A stretch of 64,000 nt of DNA from Duganella zoogloeoides (GCF_034479515.1 NZ_CP140152.1:3286001-3350000), one strand, 5' to 3'. Positions 8,664 through 18,129 are shown, numbered from the stretch's first letter. Notes: generated by a model not told the origin, from the sequence alone. Translations and numbers: made by a program.

Positions 8664-9500
8664 TCAGCGTCCGAGATAGACTTCGATCACACGTTCATCG
8701 GACTGCACTTGCGCCATCGTGCCCTGCGCCAGTACCGAGCCTTCGTGCAGCACCGTCACCACGCCCTGCTGGGCGATCTCGGTGACGAAACCCATGTCGT
8801 GTTCGACCACCATGATCGAGTGCTTGCCGCGCAATTCGTTGAGCAGTTCGGCCGTGCGCGCGGTTTCGGCGTCGGACATGCCGGCCACCGGTTCGTCGAG
8901 CAGGATCAGTTGCGGCTCCTGCATCAAGAGCATGCCGATTTCAAGCCACTGCTTCTGGCCATGCGACAGCAGGCCGGCCATGCGCGTTTCGCTGCCGTTC
9001 AGGCGGATCAGGCGCAGGATCTCGTCGATCTTGCCCTTCTGCTCCGAACTCAATCGGGCGAACAGCGTGGGGCGCACGCGCTTGTCGGCCTTCATCGCCA
9101 GCTCCAGGTTTTCGAACACCGTGTGGTGCTCGAACACCGTGGGCCGCTGGAACTTGCGGCCGATGCCGGCGTGGGCGATCTGGTGTTCGGCCATTTTCGA
9201 CAAATCCATGGTCTGGCCGAAGAATGCGGTGCCGGTCGTGGGCCGCGTTTTGCCGGTGATGACGTCCATCATCGTGGTCTTGCCAGCGCCATTGGGGCCG
9301 ATAATGCAGCGCAGTTCCCCCACCGAGATATCGAGCGACAGCTTATTCAGGGCGCGAAAGCCGTCGAACATCACCGTGATCTCTTCCAGGTACAGGATGG
9401 CGCCGTGCGAGGTATCGACGCCATGGCCGGCCACGCGGCCGTACGACGGGCCCTGCGCGCCGATCACGTCCGGGCCGTTGTTGATTGCGTTGGCTATCAT
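8664..9500 (-). CDS. urtD: Urea ABC transporter ATP-binding protein UrtD
   Basis: 278 residues from ATG 9500, which overlaps the urtC stop (ATGA). About 30 residues of poorly conserved N-terminal extension precede the ATPase core. Walker A GPNGAGKTT is at 68-76, there is an SHGQKQWLE-type signature, and Walker B LILLDEPVAGMSD follows. The SHGQ (not SGGQ) signature and GRKFQRPTVFE segment are typical of UrtD. It forms the ATPase heterodimer with UrtE. Confidence 0.95.
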   Translation of the reverse strand: MIANAINNGPDVIGAQGPSYGRVAGHGVDTSHGAILYLEEITVMFDGFRALNKLSLDISVGELRCIIGPNGAGKTTMMDVITGKTRPTTGTAFFGQTMDLSKMAEHQIAHAGIGRKFQRPTVFEHHTVFENLELAMKADKRVRPTLFARLSSEQKGKIDEILRLIRLNGSETRMAGLLSHGQKQWLEIGMLLMQEPQLILLDEPVAGMSDAETARTAELLNELRGKHSIMVVEHDMGFVTEIAQQGVVTVLHEGSVLAQGTMAQVQSDERVIEVYLGR

Positions 9501-10579
9501 GCTTGCTCCTTGCGCCAGCGCGCGGTCAGTCCTGCCAGCCCTTGCGGCAGGTAGATGGTCACCAGGATGAAGATCAGGCCCAGGGCGAACAGCCACAGGT
9601 CGGGGAAGGCGCCGGTGAACCAGCTTTTTAGGCCGTTGACCGAGAACGCACCGACGATGGGACCGAGCAGCGTGCCGCGGCCACCGACGGCGGCCCAGAT
9701 CACCATTTCGATTGAATTGGCCGGCGACATTTCGGACGGGTTGATGATGCCCACCTGCGGCACGTACAGCGCGCCGGCAATCCCGCACAGCACCGCCGAC
9801 AAGGTCCACACGAACAGCTTGAACCACAGCGGGTTGTAACCGATGAACATCAGACGCGACTCCGAATCGCGCACACCCTGTAGCACGCGGCCCAGGCGCG
9901 ACTTGACGATGGCGCGGCACAGCAGCAAGGCGCCCAGCAGCGCGGCCAGCGTCACCAGGTACAGCACGGCCTTGGTACCGGGCGCGCTGATCGAGTATCC
10001 GAGGATGCGCTTGAAGTCGGTAAAACCGTTGTTGCCGCCAAAGCCGGTGTTATTGCGGAAGAACAGCAGCATGAACGCATACGTCATGGCCTGCGTGATG
10101 ATGGAGAAGTACACGCCCTTGATGCGCGAGCGGAAGGCGAAGTAGCCGAACACGAAGGCCAGCATGCCGGGCACCAGCACCACCAGTGCCAGGCAGTACC
10201 AGAAGCTGTCGGTACCGGCCCAGAACCACGGGTAGGTTTTCCAGTCGAGGAAGACCATGAAGTCCGGCAGGTCGCTGGCGTAGCTGCCTTCGCGGCCGAT
10301 GGCGCGCATCAGGTACATGCCGTGGGCATAGGCGCCCAGCGCGAAGAATACACCGTGGCCCAGCGACAGGATGCCGGCGTAGCCCCACACCATGTCCAGC
10401 GCCAGCGCGGCCAGCGCGTAGCACATGAATTTGCCGATCAGGCTCACCATGTAGCTCGGTACGTGCAGCGGGTGGCCGTCGGCAAACAAGAGGTTTAATA
10501 ATGGCAGCGCCGCCAGCACCACGCAGCACACCACGATGCCGGTCCACGCCTGCCGGGAAAAAAGAGATGGGGATGTCAT
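9497..10579 (-). CDS. urtC: Urea ABC transporter permease UrtC
   Basis: 360 residues, a LivM-type permease with about ten hydrophobic helices. The conserved GYAGILSLGHGVFFALGAYA segment near residue 65-84 and the later GVRDSESRLMFIGYN coupling loop identify the branched-chain/urea permease family. The start ATG at 10579 overlaps the urtB stop, and the end overlaps the urtD start. It forms the membrane channel with UrtB. Nothing unusual is seen. Confidence 0.95.
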   Translation of the reverse strand: MTSPSLFSRQAWTGIVVCCVVLAALPLLNLLFADGHPLHVPSYMVSLIGKFMCYALAALALDMVWGYAGILSLGHGVFFALGAYAHGMYLMRAIGREGSYASDLPDFMVFLDWKTYPWFWAGTDSFWYCLALVVLVPGMLAFVFGYFAFRSRIKGVYFSIITQAMTYAFMLLFFRNNTGFGGNNGFTDFKRILGYSISAPGTKAVLYLVTLAALLGALLLCRAIVKSRLGRVLQGVRDSESRLMFIGYNPLWFKLFVWTLSAVLCGIAGALYVPQVGIINPSEMSPANSIEMVIWAAVGGRGTLLGPIVGAFSVNGLKSWFTGAFPDLWLFALGLIFILVTIYLPQGLAGLTARWRKEQA

Positions 10580-12168
10580 TCTACGCTCCTGCCTTTCAGG
10601 GCAAACAGGCCTTGCGGGCGTTTCTGGATAAAGACGATGATGAAGACCAGGATGCCGATCTTGGCCAGCACGGCGCCGGCAAACGGCTCCAGGAATTTAT
10701 TGGCTTCACCGAGGCCGAAGGCGGCGATGATGGTGCCGGCCAGTTGGCCCACGCCACCGAGCACCACGACCATGAACGAATCGACGATGTACGCCTGCCC
10801 CAGGTCGGGCCCAACGTTACCGAGCTGCGACAGCGCGACGCCACCCAGGCCGGCGATGCCGGAGCCGAGGCCGAAGGTCATCATGTCGATCTTGGCGGTC
10901 GATACGCCCACACAGCCGGCCATGCGGCGGTTCTGCATGACGGCGCGCACGAACAGGCCGAGACGCGTCTTGTTCAGGATCAGCCACACGCCAGCGACGA
11001 CCACCAGCGAGAACACGATGATGACGATGCGGTTATAGGCCAGCACCAGGTTGCCCAAAACCGTCACACCGCCCGTCATCCAGGCGGGATTGGCCACTTC
11101 CACGTTTTGCGCGCCGAAGATGGTGCGCACGGTCTGCATCAGGATCAGGCTGATGCCCCAGGTGGCCAGCAGGGTTTCGAGCGGCCTGCCATACAGCCAG
11201 CGGATCACGGTGCGCTCCATCGCCACGCCCACGGCTGCCGTCACGAGGAAGGCGGCCGGCAGCGCGGCAAACAGATAGGCGTCGACCGCCGACGGAAAGT
11301 AGTGGCGGAAGGCCATCTGGCACATATAGGTGGTGTAGGCGCCGATCATCAGCAACTCGCCGTGCGCCATGTTGATGATGCCCATCAGGCCGAACGTGAT
11401 GGCCAGGCCGAGGGCAGCGAGCAGCAGCACGCTGCCCAGAGAAATGCCGTAAAAGACATTGCCAAGGAACTCGGTGCGCGCCAGGCGGCTGTCGATCGCG
11501 GCCAGGGTTTTGGCGGCGGCCACGCGCACGGCTTCGTCAGGCTCCACCGGGGTGCCGTCGTCATTCTTGTCCTGCATCGCTTGCAGGGCCGGGCGCAGGC
11601 TGGCGTTGCTGCTGCCGGCCAGCGCTTCCACTGCCGCCTTGCGGCGCGCGGCGTCCGGCGACTGCAGGTTGGCAGTTGCCGCGACCAGTTGCAGCTGTTC
11701 GCGAATCTGGGGGTCCTGTTCGGCGGCCAGCGCCTTGTCGATCAGCGGGGCCTGCGCAAAGGTCACGCTTTTTTGCAGCTCGCCCACGGCGGCTGCGCGT
11801 TCGGCGCGGTCTTTCGAGAACAGCTTGAGCGCCGACAGCGCCTCTTCGACGGCGCCGCGCAGGCGGTTGTTGAGCATCACGCCGTCCAGGCCTTCGGGCA
11901 TGGGACCGGTGGTATCGAGCACGGGATCGTAGGCCTGGTCGTCGGTGACGATCAGCAGGCGGCCGTCCGGGGTTTTGTAGAGCGCATCGTTGTTCAACGC
12001 GGTGAGCAGGCGGGTGGCGTCGTCGTTGGCGAGGGCGCCGATTTTTGCGATGGCCTCGAGCTTGGGATCGAAGTCGTCGCCGGCCAGGGGGGCCAGTAAC
12101 GCCGGGGCGATGGCTGCCTGCGCCCCGCCGCACAGCAGCAGGCAGGCGATGAATAGGAGTTTTTTCAC
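10576..12168 (-). CDS. urtB: Urea ABC transporter permease UrtB with long N-terminal periplasmic domain, GTG start
   Basis: 530 residues from the GTG at 12168 (VKKLLFIACL), which has AGGAAA six bases upstream and gives a proper signal peptide ending GGAQA-AI. Residues about 20-230 are a helical, repeat-like extracytoplasmic segment (LGAxA/ALxDxxA motifs, HEAT-like). The LivH-type permease follows from about residue 235, with the MGIINMAHGELLMIGAY signature. This two-part architecture is known for proteobacterial UrtB. The frame stays open to 12291, but those codons cover the dRS3-like palindrome and look non-coding. It overlaps urtC by four bases. Confidence 0.95.
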   Translation of the reverse strand: MKKLLFIACLLLCGGAQAAIAPALLAPLAGDDFDPKLEAIAKIGALANDDATRLLTALNNDALYKTPDGRLLIVTDDQAYDPVLDTTGPMPEGLDGVMLNNRLRGAVEEALSALKLFSKDRAERAAAVGELQKSVTFAQAPLIDKALAAEQDPQIREQLQLVAATANLQSPDAARRKAAVEALAGSSNASLRPALQAMQDKNDDGTPVEPDEAVRVAAAKTLAAIDSRLARTEFLGNVFYGISLGSVLLLAALGLAITFGLMGIINMAHGELLMIGAYTTYMCQMAFRHYFPSAVDAYLFAALPAAFLVTAAVGVAMERTVIRWLYGRPLETLLATWGISLILMQTVRTIFGAQNVEVANPAWMTGGVTVLGNLVLAYNRIVIIVFSLVVVAGVWLILNKTRLGLFVRAVMQNRRMAGCVGVSTAKIDMMTFGLGSGIAGLGGVALSQLGNVGPDLGQAYIVDSFMVVVLGGVGQLAGTIIAAFGLGEANKFLEPFAGAVLAKIGILVFIIVFIQKRPQGLFALKGRSVE

Positions 12169-12174
12169 TTGGTG

Positions 12175-12180
12175 TTTCCT
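12175..12180 (-). promoter_or_regulatory. Shine-Dalgarno AGGAAA that fixes the urtB GTG start
   Basis: On the minus strand AGGAAA is followed by six bases and then the GTG at 12168. The upstream ATG candidates in the same frame have no such site. Confidence 0.7.
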
Positions 12181-12206
12181 GTCGGGGGAAATCATGCTCG
12201 GCATGG

Positions 12207-12226
12207 ATCCCCGCGTACGCGGGGAT
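12207..12226. repeat. dRS3-like 20-bp palindrome between urtA and urtB
   Basis: ATCCCCGCGTACGCGGGGAT is a perfect 20-bp palindrome, flanked by CATGG on the left and AACGG on the right as in the other copies. It lies in the 148-bp urtA-urtB spacer and is transcribed with the operon, so it could act as an mRNA-stabilising or attenuating hairpin between the highly expressed binding protein and the permease genes. Confidence 0.85.
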
Positions 12227-12316
12227 AACGGAGGGCGCAGTGGTAATGCTGCGTGCTCCGTTGGTTTGGGCGGAGCCGCAGCAGTTGACATTGCCCGCTC
12301 CGCCAGTCAAAGCGCC

Positions 12317-13597
12317 TTACAGTTTTTGCTTGGCCTCGTTACCCTTGATGTAAGGGCTCCACGGCTGCGCGCGCACCGGGCCCGGGGTTTTCCAGACCAC
12401 GTTGAACTGGCCGTCACCGCGAATCTCGCCGATGAATACCGGCTTGTGCAGGTGGTGGTTGGTCGGGTCCATGGTCAGGGTCATGCCCGACGGCGCCTTG
12501 AAGGTCTGGCCGGCCATCGCGGCGATCACCTTGTCGGTGTCGGTCGATTTGGCCTTCTCCACCGCCTGGGCCCACATGTGGATGCCCACGTAGGTCGCTT
12601 CCATCGGGTCGTTGGTGACCACGGTTTTCGCGTTCGGCAGCTTCTTGGCGACGGCGTACGCTTTCCACTTCTTGATGAAGTCCGCGTTGACCGGGTTCTT
12701 GATCGACTCGAAGTAATTCCAGGCCGCCAGGTGGCCGACCAGCGGCTTGGTATCGACGCCGCGCAGTTCTTCCTCGCCCACCGAGAACGCCACCACCGGC
12801 ACGTCGGTTGCCTTGATGCCGGCGTTGCCCAGCTCCTTGTAGAACGGCACGTTGGAGTCGCCGTTGATGGTGGAGATCACCGCCGTCTTGCCGCCGGCCG
12901 AGAACTTCTTGATGTTGGCGACGATGGTCTGGTAGTCGGAGTGGCCGAACGGGGTGTACACCTCGTCGATGTCGCTGTCTTTCACGCCCTTGGATTTCAG
13001 GTAGGCGCGCAGGATTTTATTGGTCGTGCGCGGATAGACGTAGTCGGTGCCCAGCAACACGAAGCGCTTGGCGCTGCCGCCCTCCTTGCCCATCAGGTAG
13101 GCCACGGCGGGAATCGCCTGCTGGTTCGGCGCGGCGCCGGTGTAGAACACGTTCTTTTCCAGTTCCTCGCCCTCGTACTGCACCGGATAGAACAGCAGGC
13201 TGTTGAGCTCCTTGAACACCGGCAGCACCGACTTGCGCGACACCGACGTCCAGCAGCCGAAGACGGCAGCAACCTTGTCCTGGGCGATCAGCCCGCGCGC
13301 CTTTTCGGCAAACAGCGGCCAGTTCGAGGCCGGATCGACGACGACCGCTTCGAGCTTCTTGCCCATCACGCCGCCCTTGGCGTTGATCTCGTCGATGGTC
13401 ATCAGGGCCACGTCCTTGAGCGACGTTTCCGAGATGGCCATGGTGCCGGACAGCGAGTGCAGGATGCCGATCTTGATCGTGTCCGCGGCCTGGGCCAGGC
13501 CTGGCAGCAGGCTGCCGGCGGCGACCAGCGAGGTGGCGGCGGCGATGCGGGTCATGGTGCCGATGAAGTCGCGGCGATTACGAATTGGGTTTTTCAT
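12317..13597 (-). CDS. urtA: Urea ABC transporter substrate-binding protein UrtA
   Basis: 426 residues. The N terminus NRRDFIGTMTRIAAATSL has a twin-arginine (RRDFIG) motif followed by a hydrophobic stretch and an AQA-AD cleavage site, so Tat export is likely. The mature protein is a type-1 periplasmic binding fold of the urea/amide group (KIGILHSLSGTMAISE at the start; GCWTSVSRKSVLPVFKE; a hinge near GDSNVPFYKELGN). GGAG lies seven bases upstream of the ATG. It is preceded by the porin with a 24-base gap and separated from urtB by a palindromic repeat. Confidence 0.95.
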   Translation of the reverse strand: MKNPIRNRRDFIGTMTRIAAATSLVAAGSLLPGLAQAADTIKIGILHSLSGTMAISETSLKDVALMTIDEINAKGGVMGKKLEAVVVDPASNWPLFAEKARGLIAQDKVAAVFGCWTSVSRKSVLPVFKELNSLLFYPVQYEGEELEKNVFYTGAAPNQQAIPAVAYLMGKEGGSAKRFVLLGTDYVYPRTTNKILRAYLKSKGVKDSDIDEVYTPFGHSDYQTIVANIKKFSAGGKTAVISTINGDSNVPFYKELGNAGIKATDVPVVAFSVGEEELRGVDTKPLVGHLAAWNYFESIKNPVNADFIKKWKAYAVAKKLPNAKTVVTNDPMEATYVGIHMWAQAVEKAKSTDTDKVIAAMAGQTFKAPSGMTLTMDPTNHHLHKPVFIGEIRGDGQFNVVWKTPGPVRAQPWSPYIKGNEAKQKL

Positions 13598-13621
13598 GGT
13601 CGGGCTCCGGAGATGGTGGGA

Positions 13622-14770
13622 TTAGTATTGGAGTTGCAGGGTTACGGCAAACTTGTCGGTGTCGCCGGCACGGGTGATCTTGGTCTTCGAGTACACGGCG
13701 CTCACTTGCGCGTTGTAGCCGTCGATGATGTAGTTCACGCCCGCATCGACCTGCTTGGTATCGATGTTGGTGTCGGCGCTGAACTTCTGGTAGCGGGCGA
13801 ACGGTTGCAGCTTGCCCCAGCCGGCCTTCTGTTCGAAGATGTACGAGGCGCCGGCCGAATAAGCCTTGCCCTGTTCGGAGAGCACGATGTTGTCGGTGTC
13901 GTAGTCGTAGTACGCGGCTTCGATGGCAACGGCGCCCGAGCCCTTGAAGCGTTTCTCCATCAGGAAGTCGACGTTGTAGGAGCTGTATTTGCCGGTGCGC
14001 GCCACGGTCAGGATGCCGTCTTTCTGGTAGCGGCCCGCCACGCCGATCGACAGGATGTCGGCATTGCCCAGGTAGTTGCCGGTGCCGTAGTAGCCCGGTT
14101 CCGCATCCCAGAAGTCGTATTGCAGGCGGCCCGCGTACATCAGGGCGTCGTCGGCTTTCACGCCGGCCGCATTGGCCTGCGACTGGGTGAGCGTGCCGAT
14201 GCCCAGGGTGTGGCCTTCGAAGGCGCCGAACGAGTAACCGAGCTTGCCGTCGGCCACATTGCCCCACACGACCACGCCGTCGTCGCGGCCACGGAAAATG
14301 CCGCCGTTGTAGCCGTAGCGCGAGGCCACGCCGGCCCAGTAGCCGCCGCCCAGCGAGTAGTACGGGCCGGCCATATTGGCGCGGTCGGACGGCGACAGCA
14401 GGCGGCCGGCCCAAATATTGAATTCCGGTGAAATGGCAAACTGGCCGGCGGCATCCAGCACGCGGATCTTGTCGCCGTCCCACTCGGTGTTGAACATGCC
14501 CTTGATGTTCTTGTTGAGCGTGGCGCCGAAGTACAGGCGGCCGCTGTCCAGGTTGAAGTCGCTGGAGCGCTTGCCGCCGCCGGGCGCGCCGTCTTCGGCA
14601 CTGGTGTAGCTTTCGCGCAGGCCGAAGCCCACGGAGACCGATTTTTCGTCGTCGATCTTGATGGTGGCCCCGGCGTGGGCATGGCCCACGGCGCAGGCGC
14701 CGGCCACCAGCGCGGCGGCTGCCAACAAGCTTCTACCGCTGCTGCGGCTGTTCTTCGTTACACGACCCAT
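13622..14770 (-). CDS. Outer-membrane porin upstream of urtABCDE (FmdC-like)
   Basis: 382 residues from ATG 14770 (MGRVTKNSRS), preceded by AAGGGG; the frame continues upstream but that part does not look coding. A signal peptide ends GHAHA-GA. The mature part has the alternating hydrophobic/polar aromatic-rich strands of a beta barrel and ends in the outer-membrane-type C terminus LQLQY. It lies 24 bases before urtA on the same strand, so it is probably the outer-membrane entry for urea or short amides, as proposed for FmdC of Methylophilus. The family assignment is by pattern and context. Confidence 0.85.
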   Translation of the reverse strand: MGRVTKNSRSSGRSLLAAAALVAGACAVGHAHAGATIKIDDEKSVSVGFGLRESYTSAEDGAPGGGKRSSDFNLDSGRLYFGATLNKNIKGMFNTEWDGDKIRVLDAAGQFAISPEFNIWAGRLLSPSDRANMAGPYYSLGGGYWAGVASRYGYNGGIFRGRDDGVVVWGNVADGKLGYSFGAFEGHTLGIGTLTQSQANAAGVKADDALMYAGRLQYDFWDAEPGYYGTGNYLGNADILSIGVAGRYQKDGILTVARTGKYSSYNVDFLMEKRFKGSGAVAIEAAYYDYDTDNIVLSEQGKAYSAGASYIFEQKAGWGKLQPFARYQKFSADTNIDTKQVDAGVNYIIDGYNAQVSAVYSKTKITRAGDTDKFAVTLQLQY

Positions 14771-14808
14771 TCCATTCCCCTTGTTTTGGCTAGTCTTGAA
14801 CCTGTTGA

Positions 14809-14829
14809 TCAAAGGGTTTGCGCCTTTGA
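14809..14829. promoter_or_regulatory. Inverted repeat upstream of the porin-urt operon
   Basis: TCAAAGG at 14809-14815 and CCTTTGA at 14823-14829 form perfect 7-bp arms with a 7-bp spacer, about 40 bp before the porin start. It may be an operator or a leader hairpin. No convincing sigma54 or sigma70 promoter could be placed with confidence. Confidence 0.35.
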
Positions 14830-14875
14830 CATGTTGCAAGATTAGCCAGCGGGGTCCGGTCGGGGAATACGTCAA

Positions 14876-16621
14876 TTAACGTAGTGGTGGTGATGCAACC
14901 TCGCCGCCGCGCGTTTTTAGGTGGCGCAGTGCGGCGGCAGCGCGCTCCAGCGCCAGGTCGCGCCCTGCGCGCAGGTCGGCAACCGTCTGCGGCACCTCGA
15001 CATCGGGCGCGATGCCCTGGCCGACGAACGTGGAGCCGTCGGCATAGACGTCGCGCTTGACGCAGATGCGCGCCCAGCCGCCGCCGGGCAAGTAGAAACC
15101 CAGCGGCTGGCCGGTGCTGCCGCCGGTGGTTTCGCCTACGACGATGCCGCGTTTCATGATCCTGAACATGGCGGTGAAATCCTCGGCGGCAGACAGCGTC
15201 CGGACGCTGGTGAGCACCGCGACAGGGCCGTCGAACACCTGTTTTTGCGCATGCTTGTGCTCGTAGCCGCTGCGGCTCCAGTCGATGATCGGGCTACCCT
15301 GAGCGCGGGCGAAGACGTTGTCATTGCGGGTCATGCTATCCATGAACCTGATCGGCGCGCGGGTAAGATGCGCGAGTACCTGCAAGCCGTAGCTGCCATT
15401 GCCGCCGCCATTGCGGCGCACATCGATGACCAGTCCTTTGGCCGCCAGAATGTGCGGCAGCGCCGCCTCGAACGCCTTGACGGCGCTGTCGTCGCCGAAC
15501 TGGTCGAGCGCGATATAGGCGATGCCGCCGTCCAGCAGTGTGAGGCCGGCGGCAGGCGGGGCGGTGACGGGGCCAGAGCGGGCCACCGTTTCGGTCCGCT
15601 CGGCGCCGTCCGGCGCACGCAGTCCGACCACCACCGGCCGCGTGGCGTCGCCGGCAAACAGCTGGTCGTTGAACGTGCGCGCATCGCGGTCGCGCTGCGT
15701 GTTGGCGCTGACCAGCGGGGCGACGCGCTCGCGCCCGTACTGGCGCACCGGCACGCCGTCGATGGACACGACTTCGTCGCCGCGCCGGATGCGCGCCGCC
15801 AGGTCGGCTTTGCCCACTTGCAGCACGATGACCTTGTCCTCGATCAGCGCCGTACTTACCGGCGCCGTTGCATAAAACACCTGCGCCAGCTGTTGCGGCG
15901 CGATGATGTTGGTGTGGGCATCGTGCAGCAGTGGCGCCAGCGTCATCATCACGCGATAGTAGTCCTCGGTGGTGGGGGCGGCAATCACCTGGGCCAGGTA
16001 GTCCATGTACACCTGGTCCCACTGCAACTGCGGCACATGGTCGAAATAGACGAAATTGCGCCGGGCCTCGGCCCAGAACAGCGACAGGCCGGCTACCTTT
16101 TCTTCCGTCGTGAGTACCGGCTTCCAGGGCGTGGCGATGGCCGACGCATTGTAGAGCCGTTCGGGCAGCATCATGGCCGCCTGCAGCGCCCGGAAACGCG
16201 GCTCGTCGCGCAGCGCCGCCAAGCCCTCGTGCGCCAGTGCGCGCTCGATGGACGGCTTCCACGCCAGGTTGGCCAGCCGTTCCAGCGCCGCCAGCGCTGC
16301 CTGCTTGTTGCCCAGCTTTACATGGGCCGACGCCTGCGAATACTCGAGATTGACCTGTTCGGCGATCAGCGATTTGTCGCCAAACGCCTGTTCCCTCGCC
16401 GCAGGAGTGGCCAGGTAATCGAGCGCCTGCTGGTACAGCGCCACCGCGCGCTGCACATCCTCCGGCTTCGCCCCGGGGCCGGACAGCGGTTCCGCCTCTG
16501 CCCGCAGCGCTTGGGCGTACTGGAGACTGCTGCTGGCGTTGGCATCGGTTGGTGGGAGGGCGGCGGCGTGGCCGAGCGAGGTGGCAACAGCCAGGGCAAT
16601 GGCAATAACAGTACGCTGCAT
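14876..16621 (-). CDS. Secreted S41 family peptidase with N-terminal helical repeats
   Basis: 581 residues. A signal peptide (MQRTVIAIALAVATSLGHAA) is followed by about 140 residues of TPR-like helices (AVALYQQALDYL, QASAHVKLGNKQAALAALE). A PDZ-like segment follows around 270-320 (RIRRGDEVVSIDGVPV) and then the S41 core. Within the core, DVRRNGGGNGS is the conserved glycine-rich strand and TSVRTLSAAEDF carries the probable nucleophile serine in SAAE; GGSTGQPL follows. These features fit the tricorn/CtpA-like S41 clan, acting in the periplasm. It sits 105 bases upstream of the porin on the same strand but probably has its own promoter. Confidence 0.88.
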   Translation of the reverse strand: MQRTVIAIALAVATSLGHAAALPPTDANASSSLQYAQALRAEAEPLSGPGAKPEDVQRAVALYQQALDYLATPAAREQAFGDKSLIAEQVNLEYSQASAHVKLGNKQAALAALERLANLAWKPSIERALAHEGLAALRDEPRFRALQAAMMLPERLYNASAIATPWKPVLTTEEKVAGLSLFWAEARRNFVYFDHVPQLQWDQVYMDYLAQVIAAPTTEDYYRVMMTLAPLLHDAHTNIIAPQQLAQVFYATAPVSTALIEDKVIVLQVGKADLAARIRRGDEVVSIDGVPVRQYGRERVAPLVSANTQRDRDARTFNDQLFAGDATRPVVVGLRAPDGAERTETVARSGPVTAPPAAGLTLLDGGIAYIALDQFGDDSAVKAFEAALPHILAAKGLVIDVRRNGGGNGSYGLQVLAHLTRAPIRFMDSMTRNDNVFARAQGSPIIDWSRSGYEHKHAQKQVFDGPVAVLTSVRTLSAAEDFTAMFRIMKRGIVVGETTGGSTGQPLGFYLPGGGWARICVKRDVYADGSTFVGQGIAPDVEVPQTVADLRAGRDLALERAAAALRHLKTRGGEVASPPLR

Positions 16622-16741
16622 GGAAAGGGTTCAGTGAGAAGGTGGCGGATGTTGCCATAAAAGCATAGCCGCCGCAATCAAGGAAGTGGCAGCCGCCGTC
16701 GCGGCGTGTCAGAATACCGGCTTCACTTTGAAGGAACCGCC

Positions 16742-16969
16742 ATGACCGTATTTGCCGCCGCTGTTTTCGATGCCACCGTGATCTACCAAGGCAATGAACT
16801 GTTCAAGGGCCAGGGCGCCGCGCGCGGCTGGGCCGAAAAGCTGGCCCGGGAACTCGAATGCCCGATCGACGTCGAAAAGATCGGCACCGGCTGGGCGCTG
16901 GTGGGCACTGTCGATGGGGAGCCGCGCAAGTGGGGTATCGTCGGCCAACGTTTAAAGAGTCTGGACTGA
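16742..16969 (+). CDS. Small conserved-looking hypothetical protein
   Basis: 75 residues from ATG 16742 (MTVFAAAVFD), with AAGGA eight bases upstream; the frame extends back to 16706 without a better start. It is a soluble alpha/beta-looking sequence with no signal peptide or catalytic motif. It is divergent from the S41 peptidase and lies 77 bases before the topoisomerase IB gene. I do not recognise its family. Confidence 0.65.
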   Translation: MTVFAAAVFDATVIYQGNELFKGQGAARGWAEKLARELECPIDVEKIGTGWALVGTVDGEPRKWGIVGQRLKSLD

Positions 16970-17046
16970 GGTCGGTGCGTTCGCGCACAACGCGTCGCGG
17001 GCGCCGGGAGTAGCATCGTTACGATACTGCTCAACGAAGGACAGCG

Positions 17047-18129
17047 ATGAAGCGCGACGACTTACCTGAAGTACCGGGCGGCGTGGCCGATGCGCCAGCT
17101 GCCGCCAAATCGGCCGGCCTGCGCTACGTGCACGACGACCAGCCCGGCATCACCCGCAAGCAGCGCGGCAAAAATTTTCACTACGTCGATGCCGACGGCG
17201 CCGCCGTCAAGGACGAAGACACGCTTGCGCGCATCAAATCGCTGGTGATTCCTCCCGCCTACCAGGACGTCTGGATCTGCAAGCACGCCAACGGCCACCT
17301 GCAAGCGACGGGGCGCGACGCGCGCGGGCGCAAGCAGTACCGCTACCACCCCAAGTGGCGCTCGGTGCGCGACGAATCGAAGTACGAGCGCATGCTCAGC
17401 TTTGGCAAGGCGCTGCCGAAGATCCGCCGCGCGGTGGACGAATCGCTCAAGCTGCCCGGCCTGCCGCGCGAAAAAGTCCTGGCCACCATCGTCTATTTGC
17501 TGGAGGCGACCATGATGCGGATCGGGAACGAAGAGTACGCGCGCGAAAACAAGTCGTTCGGGCTGACCACGCTGCGCGAACGCCACGTGCGGCTCGACGG
17601 CAGCAAGGTGGAATTCCGTTTTCGTGGCAAGAGCGGCGTCAATCACGCGGTGCAGGTGCAGGACCGGCGCCTGGCCAACATCATCCGCCGCACGCTCGAC
17701 TTGCCGGGGCAGGACCTGTTCCAGTACGTCGATGACGACGGCAATCCGCACACGGTCGGTTCGGCCGACGTGAACGAGTACCTGCAAGGCATCGCCGGCG
17801 AGGATTACACCGCCAAGGATTTCCGAACCTGGTCCGGCACCGTGCTGGCGGCAGTGGCCCTGCTCGAGTATGAAAAATTCGACTCCGAGGTGCAGGCCAA
17901 GAAGAACGTGGTGGCCGCGATCGAATCGGTGGCCAAAAAGCTCGGCAATACGCCGACCATCTGCCGCAAGTGCTACGTGCACCCGGCCGTCATCGAAACC
18001 TACCTGAGCGGCGCCATGAAAACCGCGCTGCGCAAACGCGCGCAGCAGCAGTTGCAGGACGACGTGCATGCGCTGCGGCCCGAAGAGGCGGCCGTGCTGG
18101 CGCTGTTGCAGCGGCGTTTGCAGCCGTAG
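17047..18129 (+). CDS. DNA topoisomerase IB (poxvirus/bacterial type)
   Basis: 360 residues with GAAGGA just upstream of the ATG. It contains the small type IB topoisomerase pattern: an N-terminal domain ending in YHPKWRSVRDESKY, then the active-site elements. RIGNEEYARENKSFGLTTLR carries the first catalytic arginine, KSGVNHAVQV the general-acid lysine region and FRTWSGTVLAA the second arginine. The nucleophile Tyr310 lies in CRKCYVHPAVIE. These enzymes relax supercoils by a 3'-phosphotyrosyl intermediate. All catalytic residues appear intact. Bacterial IB enzymes are scattered in occurrence but common in this group. Confidence 0.93.
   Translation: MKRDDLPEVPGGVADAPAAAKSAGLRYVHDDQPGITRKQRGKNFHYVDADGAAVKDEDTLARIKSLVIPPAYQDVWICKHANGHLQATGRDARGRKQYRYHPKWRSVRDESKYERMLSFGKALPKIRRAVDESLKLPGLPREKVLATIVYLLEATMMRIGNEEYARENKSFGLTTLRERHVRLDGSKVEFRFRGKSGVNHAVQVQDRRLANIIRRTLDLPGQDLFQYVDDDGNPHTVGSADVNEYLQGIAGEDYTAKDFRTWSGTVLAAVALLEYEKFDSEVQAKKNVVAAIESVAKKLGNTPTICRKCYVHPAVIETYLSGAMKTALRKRAQQQLQDDVHALRPEEAAVLALLQRRLQP

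Noticed and set aside
10501..12099. 532-residue open frame on the plus strand
   Set aside because: It is antisense to urtB, which has clear motifs and family length.
14830..14875. Possible sigma54 site (TGGC followed by TTGC) upstream of the porin
   Set aside because: The TGGC-TTGC spacing is five bases, not the required seven, so a sigma54 promoter is not supported.
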